The notes: a model not told the origin generated them from the sequence alone. Counted from the first letter of the stretch, positions 21,482 to 33,107 are shown. The stretch: DNA of 64,000 bases from Posidonia oceanica (GCA_037176725.1 JAZBRS010000059.1:7303001-7367000), one strand, 5' to 3'. Numbers and translations are program-made.

Positions 21482-24400
21482 TCAGACCCCTAGAGCGTCA
21501 TGGTGAGTACTGTCAAAAGCTGTCATTCCCTTCACGGCTGGCGTGATGTCCTCGGCTTTGAATCCGAGCTTGGTTGCAGTACGCAAGGGGCGGACGTTAA
21601 GGCCTGACCCATTATCAACCAGTGTTAGGGGAATGCGAAAGTTTTTGAACTGCACCGTGACGAATAGGGGCTGGTTATGATTAATCCCCGCCGGAGGCAG
21701 CTCATCGCTCGTAAAAGAGATGACCTGGGGCTCCGCAATAAATCCAACCATGCTCTCCAAGGCTGAAGGCTCAATGGACTGGGACACACGGGCAGCCTGG
21801 AACACACGAAGAAAAGCCTCGCGGTGTTCGGCAGAGGTGTGGATCAAGTCCCAGATAGAAATGTCGGCTTTGACCTTCTTAAGCTGGGAGGTCAAGTCGG
21901 CTTTAGGTTGGCTCTTTCTAGCAACTGGAGGGGTGATTCTAGCAGGTTCTGAGGGAGTAGTGGTAGGAAGCTGGGTTACTACAAGCTGGGTAGGGATTTG
22001 GCTAGTTACAGGCTGATCTGGAGTTGGATCTACTATGGGTTGGCTAGAGGGTGGGGGCATAACAGGTCTAGGGTGAGTTGGCCTAATTGCCGGTGTTGGG
22101 GGCCTGTAAACCCTCCCCGATCGCGTTACTTCCGCGCACATCTCTATGGCGTAGCTGTAAGGGACGCGATGGGTGTCCAGGGTCAAATCAATGACGACTG
22201 GAGCACGTGCTGCGAGCACAGGAGGGGTTACAGGGGGACCTATTGGATACTGCGGTCTGTCTAATGGGCATGGTTGTTGGGGTGGGAAGGCTGAGGCAGG
22301 TTGAGGTCTGCCTAGAAGGTGTAACTGAGGCCGCCCTAAAAGGTGGATGGGAGAACTAGGCTGGGCTCTAGCTAGGAGGTGCACAGGGGATTGAGCCTGG
22401 GGAAGCACGGTGGGAGGCGCGAGAGGGCGCTCCGGCCTGGCACGCGGTCGGATCAGGTGAATTCCCGACTCGGAGCCGGCAACTGCCGCGAGATAGAGAC
22501 TGACTGGGAAAGGCTCAGAGATGTCAGAGATGAGATCAGAAGGGTCTACCACAGAGGTAGCAGGCCCAGAAGGAAAGATAGAATGGATGCCTGAGGTTCC
22601 CGCCCCTCCCGGATAAGTGTGCTCCGGTAAAGGTTGGCGGACGATGCCAGAATGCGGGGGAACAGCTGAATGTGCAGATGCATGAGTGTGTGCTTGAGTG
22701 GATGCCTCGTGCGTGTCGATCACAATCGTTCCCGATTCGATCAAGTCCTGAATAGCGTTCCGCAGGGAGAAGCAATTGTCCGTCGAATGCCCGACACTTC
22801 GATGGAAATTGCAGAAGAGGTTCGACCTAAACCAATGCGGCAGAGGACTTGGCGGCGGACGAACCTCCGGGAACTTCAGGAGCGATGCAACCTTTGGCAA
22901 GATGGCCGTGAGTGGTTCCACCAGTAGGGTGAAACTACGCCTCTCAATGGGTGGCCTTCTTTGCCTTGGGTGTGAGCCTTGCTGAACCGGTGCGGCAGGA
23001 TAGACCGGTTTAGCGGTGGTAGTGATGTGTGGTGTGTGTGGATTCCTAGGTGCAGGAGCGTACACCATCTGAGCTGTGGCAGGCTGGGATGGCAAGCGAA
23101 CAGGCACAGCAGTGGAGTCGACGAATGCAACAGCGGGTTTCGACGAATCCTTCCTCTTCGGGCGGTTGTTGCTGCTGCCGCTGTTGTTGTTGGAGGCGCT
23201 GCTGTTGGCACTGTTGCTGCTGATCACTGCCTGCTTAGCGAACGCAGAGAGAGCTGGGAAGTTGCCACTCTGCAAAGAACTCTCCACGCGCGCTCCAGTT
23301 CTGATGAGTGCCGCAAAAGTAGTGACTGGTTGGATGCTAAGCAGAGCTCCGAGAGACGGCTGCGCCCCTTTGATAACGATCTCGATAGACTCCTCGTCAG
23401 AGGGTCTATCTCGAACCTGAGAGGCAAGGGCGCGCCAGCGGCCGACGTACTCCCCGAACGGCTCGCCAGAATTCTGCTTGATTGCGATCAAGTCCGCCCT
23501 CTTTGGAACCAGATCGAGGTTGAAGGAGTATTGTTCCAGGAACGCCTGACTGAGGTCGTTCCAAGTCTTGATGGCTGACATATCAAGCGATGTAAACCAC
23601 TTGATTGCCGGCCCGGTGAAACTCTTCTGGAACAAGCGGATTAGCAACCTCTCGTCAGCCTGAAGCTGAGCGAGATCACCGCAATACGCCTTCAAGTGTG
23701 CTACGGGGCAGCCCCTACCATTATACTTCTCGAAGTCTGGGATCTTGAACTTCGGAGGGAGTACCGCCTCTGGAAAGCAGCAGAGGTCCCGGAATTGGTA
23801 GGTCTGGTGCTCAGTACCCTGCACTAGTCGTAGTGCCTTCTCCAAGACGTCCATCCGATTATTGATGGGGTCTGGGATTGCTGCTGTAGGAGAGGGATCA
23901 GCAGGGGTAGCGAGCACATACGCCGAATGGGTCGCACCTAAGTGCTCCTCCGGATCTACCATAGCGTCGCCTGGTGGAGCAACGGGATGGCCGGCGTATC
24001 CGTGCTGGGGGATTGTGTATGCAGGAGTGTATGCAGGATGCTGGACCTGGTGCAGAGGAGAAGAGTAGATGCCATGCTGTGCTGTGACAGGGGTAGGATG
24101 ACGGAGCACCAGTTGCTGTACAGGCGGAGCGCCAGACAGCGAGCCAGTGAGGTACTGGGCTCCAGCCGGTCCAAAAGACTGACCACCAGAGGGAAGTGGA
24201 GCATGCTGTGCTAAGTGTTGTGCAGCAGGAGGCGGTAAACGGGCCCCCATCGTCGGAACCGTGAGCAGTTGAGACGATGGTCGAGGCGGAGGTGTGGAGG
24301 TCGATGTATGGAATGCAGGAACTGGCCTCAGAGGAACCTCAGGAATGACAGGAATAGAAGAAGGACGAACTGATAGAGCCATGCCCTGCAGTTTCTGGGC

Positions 24401-24667
24401 AAGCTCCATCAGGTGCTGGTACTGCGCCTCGGGCGTCTCGCCAGTGGGGACGCTGAAGTGCAGTGCCGGAGAAGGCTGAGAAACAAGTGGTACGGACACA
24501 GACTGTCCGGGAGAAAAGGATTCTACAGCAAAGGTCGCAGCGACGGTGGAAGGGATGTCGAAAGCGACGTATCCCTGGGATGGGGGGGCAGTGGCGTCTC
24601 CGAAACGCGAGTACCGGTCGTCAAGATAGATTCGGCGACCGGATCCGGAGGAAGAGATGCTTGCCAC
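21482..24667 (-). CDS. gag: gag-protease polyprotein, unit A (intact)
   Basis: 1,061 codons without a stop. A Pro/Gln-rich N-terminal region (1-295) is followed by a retrotransposon Gag core (about 300-470, starting PPKFKIPDFEKYNG and containing the W-F-L pattern of capsid helices), a basic stretch, a CX2HX4HX4C zinc knuckle (C619, H622, H627, C632), a second Pro-rich linker, the conserved helix KADISIWDLIHTS before the protease, and the aspartic protease active site DNGSG at 1018-1022 (canonical DTGA/S). The frame stops 43 residues later with TGA and continues in pol. No ATG occurs before residue 87; the listed GTG is only the first possible start. Gag forms the particle; the protease cleaves the polyprotein. 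Confidence 0.92.
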   Translation of the reverse strand: MASISSSGSGRRIYLDDRYSRFGDATAPPSQGYVAFDIPSTVAATFAVESFSPGQSVSVPLVSQPSPALHFSVPTGETPEAQYQHLMELAQKLQGMALSVRPSSIPVIPEVPLRPVPAFHTSTSTPPPRPSSQLLTVPTMGARLPPPAAQHLAQHAPLPSGGQSFGPAGAQYLTGSLSGAPPVQQLVLRHPTPVTAQHGIYSSPLHQVQHPAYTPAYTIPQHGYAGHPVAPPGDAMVDPEEHLGATHSAYVLATPADPSPTAAIPDPINNRMDVLEKALRLVQGTEHQTYQFRDLCCFPEAVLPPKFKIPDFEKYNGRGCPVAHLKAYCGDLAQLQADERLLIRLFQKSFTGPAIKWFTSLDMSAIKTWNDLSQAFLEQYSFNLDLVPKRADLIAIKQNSGEPFGEYVGRWRALASQVRDRPSDEESIEIVIKGAQPSLGALLSIQPVTTFAALIRTGARVESSLQSGNFPALSAFAKQAVISSNSANSSASNNNSGSSNNRPKRKDSSKPAVAFVDSTAVPVRLPSQPATAQMVYAPAPRNPHTPHITTTAKPVYPAAPVQQGSHPRQRRPPIERRSFTLLVEPLTAILPKVASLLKFPEVRPPPSPLPHWFRSNLFCNFHRSVGHSTDNCFSLRNAIQDLIESGTIVIDTHEASTQAHTHASAHSAVPPHSGIVRQPLPEHTYPGGAGTSGIHSIFPSGPATSVVDPSDLISDISEPFPVSLYLAAVAGSESGIHLIRPRARPERPLAPPTVLPQAQSPVHLLARAQPSSPIHLLGRPQLHLLGRPQPASAFPPQQPCPLDRPQYPIGPPVTPPVLAARAPVVIDLTLDTHRVPYSYAIEMCAEVTRSGRVYRPPTPAIRPTHPRPVMPPPSSQPIVDPTPDQPVTSQIPTQLVVTQLPTTTPSEPARITPPVARKSQPKADLTSQLKKVKADISIWDLIHTSAEHREAFLRVFQAARVSQSIEPSALESMVGFIAEPQVISFTSDELPPAGINHNQPLFVTVQFKNFRIPLTLVDNGSGLNVRPLRTATKLGFKAEDITPAVKGMTAFDSTHHDALGV

Positions 24668-24897
24668 TGTCCCGGGACGTACTGAGAACCTAGAGACGTC
24701 AAGGGAGGAAACCCTGGTGTCGGAGGGGGAACAAGGGGGACAGAAGGAGCAACCGGAGGGGCCGGAATGGAAACACCCTCCGTGACAGGAGTGAAAAGAG
24801 GCTCACTAACGTACTGGGCCATTGCTGACCTAGATCGCGTGAGAATAGGGCTGCGACGAGTGTTCAAGCGGTGAGTCCTAAGAGGAGCTATCGTCAC
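24523..24897 (-). CDS. Small proline-rich ORF overlapping gag start, unit A
   Basis: The counterpart of 9656-10030. It is 124 codons, with an ATG at codon 26 and a ~145-base overlap with gag in a different frame. It is conserved in both units, so it either predates the duplication as a real N-terminal Gag piece reached by frameshift, or is a shared relic. The sequence cannot tell these apart. Confidence 0.4.
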   Translation of the reverse strand: MTIAPLRTHRLNTRRSPILTRSRSAMAQYVSEPLFTPVTEGVSIPAPPVAPSVPLVPPPTPGFPPLTSLGSQYVPGQWQASLPPDPVAESILTTGTRVSETPLPPHPRDTSLSTSLPPSLRPLL

Positions 24898-26134
24898 AAA
24901 TGTGGATAGCTCAGAGGGGGAATGGTCGCGAATAAAGTCGCAAGAGGAGCGTCAACGAGGGTCGGTACTCGAGCTCTGGCAAAGGGAAACTCGCTATACC
25001 GATCACGCTGACACAACAGAAGGAAATTAGGGTTAGAAACTAAAAGATGAATGCAAATGAGTTAGTTAAATGGCATGAATGATATGCATGCTTTCTAGTA
25101 TGCCCCCCTCACCTAACTAGTGTTTCCTAGAAAGGTTGTCTACTCCGAGTACCCCTGGGTGTACGGGTCACCGACTCAGGTCAGAAAAAGTAGGTCCCCT
25201 GTCTAACTCCTGGCCCAAAGCTCAGGAAATGACAGGGTGGTGCGTTGGTGGCCTCTACCCTGCCAAAGCGTAGGTGGTACCCTCTACTAACACCGACACG
25301 ACCCCCGGACGAGGGGGGGACAGACCGACTGGCTCGTGCCACGCCCAAAGCGGTGGAACAAGAAGCCGGGACCGTCCTTCGCAGACTAATAGGTGGACTC
25401 AGATGAGAAGAATGCATGCCCTATATGATGCTTATGCAAATGCTTAAAGTCTTTTATCTTGCACATTTTATTAACCAGAGGGAGTGAAGGATTGTTCAGA
25501 GTCTCTAGTTGCTCCTAGGAGTTCTTTTTACTTGCGGTTTTTAGTTAACCATGGGGAGAGCAAACAAGTCTCTACTATCCTAGGCATGGCATGTGCGAAA
25601 GGGAAGAAAATCAGTCAAGCATGGCAGGCAGACGATCATACAACACAACAAAAGGCAAGTGCATGGCATGTGCGAGTGTTTGTGAGCATAATGGTGAAGC
25701 AAAACATTCATCGAGTCAAAAGGCATGTATGCAAGGCATGTGCGTGCGTAGTGACATAGCAAAGGTGTAAAAGAAGCATTCAACATTCAAAAAGCATGTA
25801 TCGTTGCCAAACAAGTATGTAGACATGCAATGTGCGATAATTAAAGCAATAATAAGCAAGTAAGGCAAGGAAAATAAAGACAAGTAAGCTGTAAAGAAAG
25901 TAAGAGCATAAGCGAGACAATAAGTAAATAAACAAGCAGAGAAGCAAAGCCAAGCGAAAGGGAGCGCAAACCGAGACGAAAGAGGTGCAAAACCTAAGCA
26001 AAGTAGCCACAAAGCGACTTTCTAGGAGTTTGCACAAAAAAACGAGCAAAGCAGGCAAAGAAGGCACACAAGGCAGGCAAAACTGCGAAAACAGGCGAGC
26101 GAAAAGCCGAGAACGAAAGCTAGAGTCTAGCTTT
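24898..26134 (-). other. 5' untranslated leader of unit A
   Basis: Untranslated stretch between primer site and gag, matching 10031-11267. No gene is recognised. Repeated GCATGTGCG/GCAAAG words make it look like old short-repeat DNA. Confidence 0.6.
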
Positions 26135-26151
26135 CCCCAGCAGAGTCGCCA
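26135..26151 (-). promoter_or_regulatory. tRNA-Arg-type primer-binding site, unit A
   Basis: TGGCGACTCTGCTGGGG on the element strand, one base inside the LTR end at 26153. One mismatch to the complement of the plant tRNA-Arg (ACG) 3' end, from memory. Confidence 0.78.
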
Positions 26152-26815
26152 CTGTAGCGATCCCGATCGGAATCAGGCTCGCTATTTAGCGGCGATTGGA
26201 TCCGAGGAAGAGGCTCGACTCGAAAACACTTGAAATCGAGGAGAAAAGAGAAAGATAAGACAAATCAGAGTCGCCACCATGTCTATTAACGGGAGACAAG
26301 GAAAACCGAGGGAAATGCGTGAATTAACACGCAAAACCAAGCAAGAAATGCAAAGCAAAGCAATGCAAAGAAAACAAATGCAAATACATGCAAATGAGAT
26401 GACTCTAGCCTAGGATAAGGGCAGTATGGTCATTGCGGGCCAAAAGACAGGGCAAGGACTCCTGTTACGTGCGGGGAAGGTGTTAGGCACCCCCGACACG
26501 CCTGAGAATCGGTCTTTCTAGGCTTACGCTCGCATACGCAGGGAAATGCAGGATTGAATGCCTATGTGCCTATAAATGCCTAAATGAATGCTCAAGGTGT
26601 GCTCTAAGTGGAGAGATGCAGGGCAAGGAAGTAAACGTGCTGTCTAAATGCTCAGCTACGCTGTCTGTGTTCCGAACCGGGCGAAGCCTAGCTCGTGAGA
26701 ACTCCAGACAGTAAGCATCACAGTCGTATATGCAAATGCAAGCGAAAAAGCAAAACAACGGTAAAACCATGTAATGCAATCGACATGCAAGAGAAAACGG
26801 CGTAAAACACGCAAA

Positions 26816-27045
26816 ACGAGGCGAAAAACAAGAAAGTGCGCAAAACGGTGCAAAAAGACAAGATCGGCACGCAAAACGGGCGAGAAAGCAAGGCAGCACG
26901 CAAATCGGTGCGAAAGACAGTGACGGGCACGCAAACTGTGCCAAAAACAGGGCGAGTGCGCAAAACGACGCGAAAGACAAAGCAGGCACGCAAAACGGTG
27001 CCAAACGAGGACGGGCACGCAAAACGGTGCCAAAAACTGCGAGAT
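26816..27045 (-). repeat. Degenerate ~30-bp tandem units in family-A LTR
   Basis: Units built on GGCACGCAAAACGGTGCC with variable A/G-rich linkers, about eight copies, much more diverged than in the solo LTR (58150-58620). The truncated LTR at 11940-12180 has a third version with small indels. Confidence 0.75.
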
Positions 27046-30020
27046 AAAACCTCGGAAAAGCTGTGCGAATGCTAAATGCAAAGAAAAGATTAGAAGCAGA
27101 AAAAGGAGAAGCAGAACAGCGCATGTGTGAGAACAGGCGCTGTTCGGGGCCACACAGAGTAAGTGTGAAGACCTACAAAGGGGAGAGTGAGCAAACAGGG
27201 GGATTACCACCTCTTTTGCGACCATTTCCCACTGAACCGTTCCACGGTGTGTCTCGCATGCTGCCCAAAGCTCGCGATGCGATCGGATCGTGGAAAAGGG
27301 GGAAGAAAGTCACATTAAGTAGTAAATCCAGGGAAAACTCAACACAAAACACATGGGGAAACGTGAAATGGAGATCTTAGTTGATAGACAAGAAGAGGAG
27401 GCCCTATTCTACATGCTCAAAGAGACAGAAATCGAAAACGAGGAAAACTATGCAAATGGCATGCAAATGAATGCAATGCAGGGGTTCAGGAGGACATACC
27501 TGGAAATCCGGGAGCCTGATCTGAGATCTGCTCGGTCCATGCTGAAGATCGCTTTGCTGCGGTCGCCTGGGCAGCTTACTTGAGAAGATCCAACGGCCGG
27601 ATCGGAAGATATCGCAGCTTCAAGGCAGGAAGGCCAGAACAGGGGAGAAGAGCAGATCTAGGTGTTCAGGAGGTCCTAGGGGTGTGCAAAAGGTCCTCCC
27701 AAGTGAAGAGGAGCTAAAGGTGCTTAGTGAGTGCAAAAGGATGCTAAAATGCAAGACTAAATGAATGCAGAATGCATGCACAAGCAAAAAGAAACAAGGG
27801 GAACAAACTTGGAAAAGACAGGAGTTCAAAAGCATTTTTGAAAAAGCAAAGGGGCTAAAATGCAAATTTTCACAAAAGGATGGGGCCCACAGGAGAGGGT
27901 TTTGAAAACAGGAGAGGGCAGGGCTTTATTTTGCAAAAGACTGGGCTCAGAAAGCTACTTTGAAAGGAGGGCATTTATTGGAAGAAGTTTTGAAAACAAA
28001 AGGAAATCGGGATGCAATTTTGGAAAAAACTGGGGTCTAAAATGCAAATTTTCCAGAAAACAGGGTCCTGGGGAGTCTGGGAATGCAAGTGGAGGGTCTA
28101 CATGCAATTTTGTAAGCATAGGAGCTAAGATGCAATTTTAGGGGTAAAACAGTCTTTTTACATGGTTTTTAAAAGATGCAAGGACCTATGTGTGATTTTT
28201 GAATCATGCAGGGGTCAAATATGCAATTTTGTATGGTAAATATGCTCTGAAAACACTGATAAAGGACTGATGTGTAATTTCTGAAAAAAACAGGGGCCAA
28301 AATGCAATGCAGTAAGCAAAAATGCATGCAAATGGTTACTGTCCATTTAAAATGGACCTAAATGCAAATATGCAAAAACAGGGGGGAAAATATGCAATGC
28401 AGTATGCAAAAATTAAAAATAAAACCTAAGTTACTACAGTGCATGGACCTATATGCAAAATCAAAAACATGCAGGGATGCAGAATGCAATTTCATATGGT
28501 AAAATGCATGCAATTAAATGAACTGATTTAGGGCAGGACTTAAGTGCAAAAATCGAAAACAGAGGGGCTAAAATGCAAAATAATACAATAGCACAGCACA
28601 GTAAAAGGACTGAAAAGAAAATACTGAAAAGCACAGATATTCAGAGCAATTTAGCATGATATTTAATTAAAAACTAAGCTGATTAAATGAACAGAGGATT
28701 AAAACGTAAAAATGAGATAACTTAAGGCAGACATGCAATATTAGCACAGAAACTATATAAACAGAAAAATAAAAGCACAGTGCTTGGCCGGCGGTGGCTG
28801 GCAATGTAGTAGTGAGCCACCGGCGCTCACCACCACCGGCACAGGAGGGCTGCGGGCGTCCGGACCGGCGGGGGACGATGTCGGCGATCGTGCGGAGCTC
28901 CGGAGACCAACTGGGGACCATTCTGCTGGCCGGAGCGCGCGGAGAGCAGGAGACCGGTGCCGGAGAAGAAGGGAAGACCGACGAGCTGCAGATGGAGCTG
29001 GAAGGCTTGGAAGCCGACTCTGATCGGCGGGGAAGCAGCAGGAGGAGGAGAGAGAGCGGGGAAGGTAAGAAAATACCTGCGTTCGTGTCTGGAGCGTCCT
29101 CCCGACCTCGGCAGTGTCTGAGCTGGTCGACGGCGTCTGTCCGGTCGCTGCGGGCGCTGTCCGTTGCTCACGAGGGCTGGAGTCACCTCAGAACGGTCCT
29201 CCGGAGCTTCCCAGATGATCAGACACGAGCTGTGCAGACCGGAGAGAGATCCGGCAGGTCGTGGGTTCAGAGTGGCAGCCGGAGGCCGGGGGGAGTGTTT
29301 GCTGTTCCTCAGGTTGGATGGGATCCTCCGGGGGATTGCTGGAGGTCCGGGGAACGGTTCTGGATTGTTGGATTGGGCTTCTGGAGAGCGTGGAGAAGAT
29401 TTGGAGGTTGGGTCGGTTTCTGATCAGTGGAGAAGGCAAGTGTTTGTTGTGTTGCTCTCGGCCTGTGGTGAGGGAGAGGGCTGGAGGTCTGGTGCTCTGG
29501 AAAGGTGGATGTCTGGTGATTATCTGGGTGGAGTTTGATGGGAAGTGGTGGACTGGAGCGAAGGGAATTGAGAAGAGAGTTAGGTTCGGTTCAGTTGGCT
29601 TTTCAGGTGGATTTCTGGGGTGATTTCAGTGGGGGAATGGCCGTGAAATGGTGGAGGAATGAAGGCTGGTTGCTGGGTGGATTTGGGGGAGCAATTTGGA
29701 GAAGTATGAAGGCTGGGAAAGGTTTTGGTTTACTGGAAAATGAAGAGGTCGGTTGGCTGTGGATTTGAGGGGGAAAAGGAGAAGAATTTGGGTGGAGGAT
29801 GCTGGGGAATTGGAGGCCTCTCTCCGGGATGCCAAGGAGGACACTCAGGCACTCTTTTCTCACTCTCTCCTCTGGAATTAGAAGGTGAAGAGGAGGAAGA
29901 AGGCAGGTCGCTCTGGTGGAGGAAGTTGGATTCGATCTCTGGTTTTGCTAACACTGGTTCTCTCTGATTGCTCACACTGATTGCCCACCGAAGAAGATGC
30001 TCTGAACGAATGGACGGAAG

Positions 30021-30028
30021 CTTATATG
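30021..30028 (-). promoter_or_regulatory. Likely LTR TATA box, unit A
   Basis: CATATAAG on the element strand, followed by C-rich sequence as expected of a leader. The homologous place in the solo LTR reads GCTTAAAAAC. This would put U3 at about 1.9 kb and R plus U5 at about 3.8 kb. Confidence 0.45.
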
Positions 30029-31927
30029 AGGAGGAGTTGGCCGCTGGCGCGCTGCTGAATTTGAATTCAATCGGTGGCACTGCAGCAGACAGGAGACGGC
30101 GAGGCGACCGGCATTGAAAGCTTCCGGAATTGGTGCTGAGATGGAAGAGAGGCGGCGAGCTGCTGTAGGTGATAGGATGGAGGACTTCGAATTTGAATGG
30201 GTGGAGGGAACTCTGTTGTAGGCCGCTCGCGGGAGAGAAAACCGGTGGAAATGCCGACGGAGGGAAGAGGAAGGAGAAAGAAGAAAGGCGGGCTGGACTG
30301 TGCTGTGGGCCGAGAAAAAGAAGGAAAAAATGAAGGAAAAAGAGAAATGGGCCGACGGGCCCAGTAAGGAAAAGAAAGAAAGAAAGAAGAGAAATAAGAA
30401 AGAAAGAAGGGGTAGAGTGGGGAAATAAAATTAATATAAATGAACTAAAAATAAGTAAAAATACTAGGAAGGCTGTGTTGTGAATTAGGATTTTAATTAG
30501 ATTTTTTAATGACCATTTTGGGTTGATTAATGTGTTTTGGGCTTGATTAGGGTTTTAGGGCTTTGGTTTTGCTTTTAATTAGTTTTCACTTGATTAAGTG
30601 TTTGTTAAACCTTTTTTTAAATTGTTTTAAAAATTGTGTTTCCCTTGTTAAGCATTTAGGATATTGATTAGGATTTTTTAGGATTTATTTTCGTATTAAT
30701 CAGGATTGTTTTTGGGTTTTTAGTTTTAGTCTTCTAGGGTTTTCTTTTCTTAAGTCTTTCAAATTATGCTTTGATTTTTATTTGTTGATTTTTCTTGAAG
30801 TTTTTAGTTAGATTTCTCTGGTTTGATGGGGTGTTTTTAAGTCTTTTAAATGGGTTTTTCTTTTCCTTTTAATTAAGTTTTTTAATTTGTTTTTTCTTAG
30901 GTTTGTTAGGTTAAGTCTTTTGCTTCTTTAATTACTTGTTTTAATGTTTGTTTTTTGATTCTTCTTTTTAAGGTTTGTTTTTTTTAATTCTTCTGATGGG
31001 GTTTTTACCTTTGGTGGGTTTTGATTTCATTTTAGTTTTTTCCTTGATTTTTCAGTGTTTTCTTTTGGTTTGTTTTGCATTTTTTAGCTTACATGCTTGG
31101 TTTTCCTTTTAGTTTGATTTAGTTAAGTTTAGGTTTTTAATTGCTTGTTTAATGTTTTTTAATTGTTTTTCTTAGGGTTCTGATTTGTTTCTTTTATATT
31201 TTGGGGTTTTACAGATTTTTAGGGGTTTTCATGGATTTTTGCAAGAGAAGGCAAAGGAAAAGAGAAGGAAGAAGGAAAAGGGAAAAAGAGGGAAATAAAA
31301 GGAAAAGAGATAGGTTGGAGAGAAATGATTTTTAAAATTCAGGAAAAAAGCTAAAAATAAAGTAAAAATAGGAATAAGATAGAGAAGGGATAGAAGTACA
31401 AAGGGGGCCCACAGCCAGGCCAGAAAAAGGGCAAAAAGGGGATGAAAAGAGAGATGATAATCAGGAGAGAGAGAGGAGAGAGAAAATGATAATCCCGGAG
31501 AGAGAAAAGGATAATTTGGATGAAAGGGGGGCTTAAGGGTCTTGGAATGGGGTGAAAATTGGTGAGTGGGTAGTCTAAGGTTTGAGGTATTGCTCTTGAA
31601 GTTTTGGTTTGATTCTAAGAAGGTTTTGGAGGGGTTTCAAGGTGTAGAAAAAGGGTAGTTTTACCTAGATTTTCTAGGATTTTTGGGAATGGTCTAGGTT
31701 TGGAAATTTCTAGGTTCTTGGGTAGGCTTGTTAAGTGGGTGTTGGTGGGTTTTCCTATGGGTTTTGGTTAGGTTTTGAGCTTGGGAAGAGGGGTAAAGGC
31801 TTAGGTCAAGATGGGCTGATTTTGGAGGGTAAAGAAGAGGATTAGGGTTTGGTTTGGTTTAGGTTTGAGTCCAGCAATCACCAGGAGGGCTCCAAGGATC
31901 CAAGCCTGTCAAGATGGGGTGTCAACA

Positions 31928-33100
31928 GCGGTGACTATAACTGTTGCCCATTTCCCAACCGACTACACTAGCAGCCAGCCAAGGAGGCGGCTCAGTCAGA
32001 AGCCATCTCAGGACGCGACCCATCTGGACGTCAACTGGATAGGCGACTGGGCGATCGTGGGCAGCAGTTGCGCCCCACTGTCCCCTCAACTCTCAGGCAC
32101 CAGCTCATCACGCGACTGAACGGTTGTGGAACCGCCTCTGTCTTCCCACGATCTTTGACCGTCAGGCATCACTCTATGCGGCGACTAGCGATCGTGGCTC
32201 CTTTCGAACCGCTTTTCCACAGTTATTTCCCACTCCCCCCTCGACCGTTAGGCGCCGGCTCATGCGGCGACTAAAAGTCGTGGCCTCGTTCTCGGTCGTT
32301 CCACACTTTGACCAAGCGGTTGCTAGGTTTAGGCGCCGCTCCAATCGATGACTCAATCTAACTGTCATTTTTCTAGAATTTTCTGAACTCTAACCGTCCC
32401 TACACACCTAGAGTCTATAAATAGACCCCCTAGGCCGGTGGTTTGAGAGTCGGAACTTTAGAGAGAGAAATTCCCCCTAGTGGTCGGAATTTTAGAAAGA
32501 GAAATCCCCCCAGAGAGGAACTTCCAGAAGAGACAGAGCCCTGTCAGTTGTGAGCCACATTCAGAGAGTTAGTCTTTCCAATCCAGAAACACTACCTCCT
32601 CTCCCCAATAGGCTACCAACCTGAGCTTCTACCTTCGATCCGGGAATCCTCAGCTACGCTGGAGCTCCGACTGTGCTTCCTTCCAACCTCATTGCACACA
32701 GCATAAGGGTGAAAGGGAGTATCTTCTTCCAATTTAGTTTCTTACTACATCTCTTTACATTCCTTAGCATAGGATCATATCATATGCATACGGGAACAAC
32801 CCCCGGTCAGTATTTATTTTCTTTTAGTCATGACATTCCATTCACCTCCATTACTGATACTACACCGAAGCTAATCTATGTCATTTTGTTTTGAAGGAAA
32901 GGAAGGAACTCACGCAGCACGAGGAAGTCGCTAGACGACACCCTACCATCGATCTAGTAGTCCGAGGACCTGCATCATCATAATTTCCCCCAGGTGTCTT
33001 GTCTGCCTAGAGACGAGTGGTGATCACAACAAAGGCTGTCGACATCGTGGAAGCGCTGACATCTCCTTAAACGCCCCCCCCCCCGAATTCCACATCTACA
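31928..33100 (+). mobile_element. 5' LTR of element C (first 398 bp displaced)
   Basis: Aligns with 52486-53343 plus 59296-59609 and ends at the same CACATCTACA. Position 31928 is where the unit A insertion ends. It contains a TATA box at 32416. A C-run just before the end (33074-33084) is longer than in the 3' LTR. Confidence 0.92.
32416..32423 (+). promoter_or_regulatory. TATA box of element C 5' LTR
   Basis: TATAAATA in GAGTCTATAAATAGACC, duplicated in the 3' LTR at 52973. A decayed copy of the 21-nt hairpin unit (32332-32352) ends 63 bp before it. The promoter is now separated from the start of U3 by the A/B insertion. Confidence 0.75.
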
Positions 33101-33107
33101 AATTAAG

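Larger units (their letters stand above)
11286..31927 (-). mobile_element. Tat/Ogre-type Ty3/gypsy element, unit A
   Basis: On the minus strand: complete 5' LTR (31927-26153, starts TGTTGACACC, ends CA), tRNA-Arg-type primer site, 1.2-kb leader, intact gag-pro, intact pol, spacer, DUF7745-like ORF and a truncated LTR that also belongs to unit B. It sits inside the 5' LTR of element C: C sequence resumes exactly at 31928 and the first five bases, GCGGT, are the expected right-hand target duplication (its partner is left of the window). All coding parts are open, so this is the most intact element here, although its 3' LTR lacks the promoter part. Confidence 0.88.
26153..31927 (-). mobile_element. 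Complete 5.8-kb 5' LTR of unit A
   Basis: 5,775 bp, starting TGTTGACACC and ending GATCGCTACA on the element strand (TG...CA). The boundary at 31927 is fixed by resumption of element C sequence and that at 26153 by the primer site. Its length is in the range of Ogre LTRs. It aligns along its length with the solo LTR at 53344-59290 but is clearly diverged. Contents in element order: AT-rich U3, a TATA-like box (30028-30021), a C-rich transcribed region, a GC-rich block (about 29400-28780), a region with repeated AAAATTGCAT words (28600-27850), a degenerate array of ~30-bp units (27045-26816), and the LTR end. Open frames within it follow base composition and are not supported as genes. Confidence 0.9.

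Noticed and set aside
28794..29423. 209-codon GC-rich frame in the unit A LTR
   Set aside because: GC-rich LTR sequence on the strand opposite to the element; no domain and not preserved in the solo LTR.
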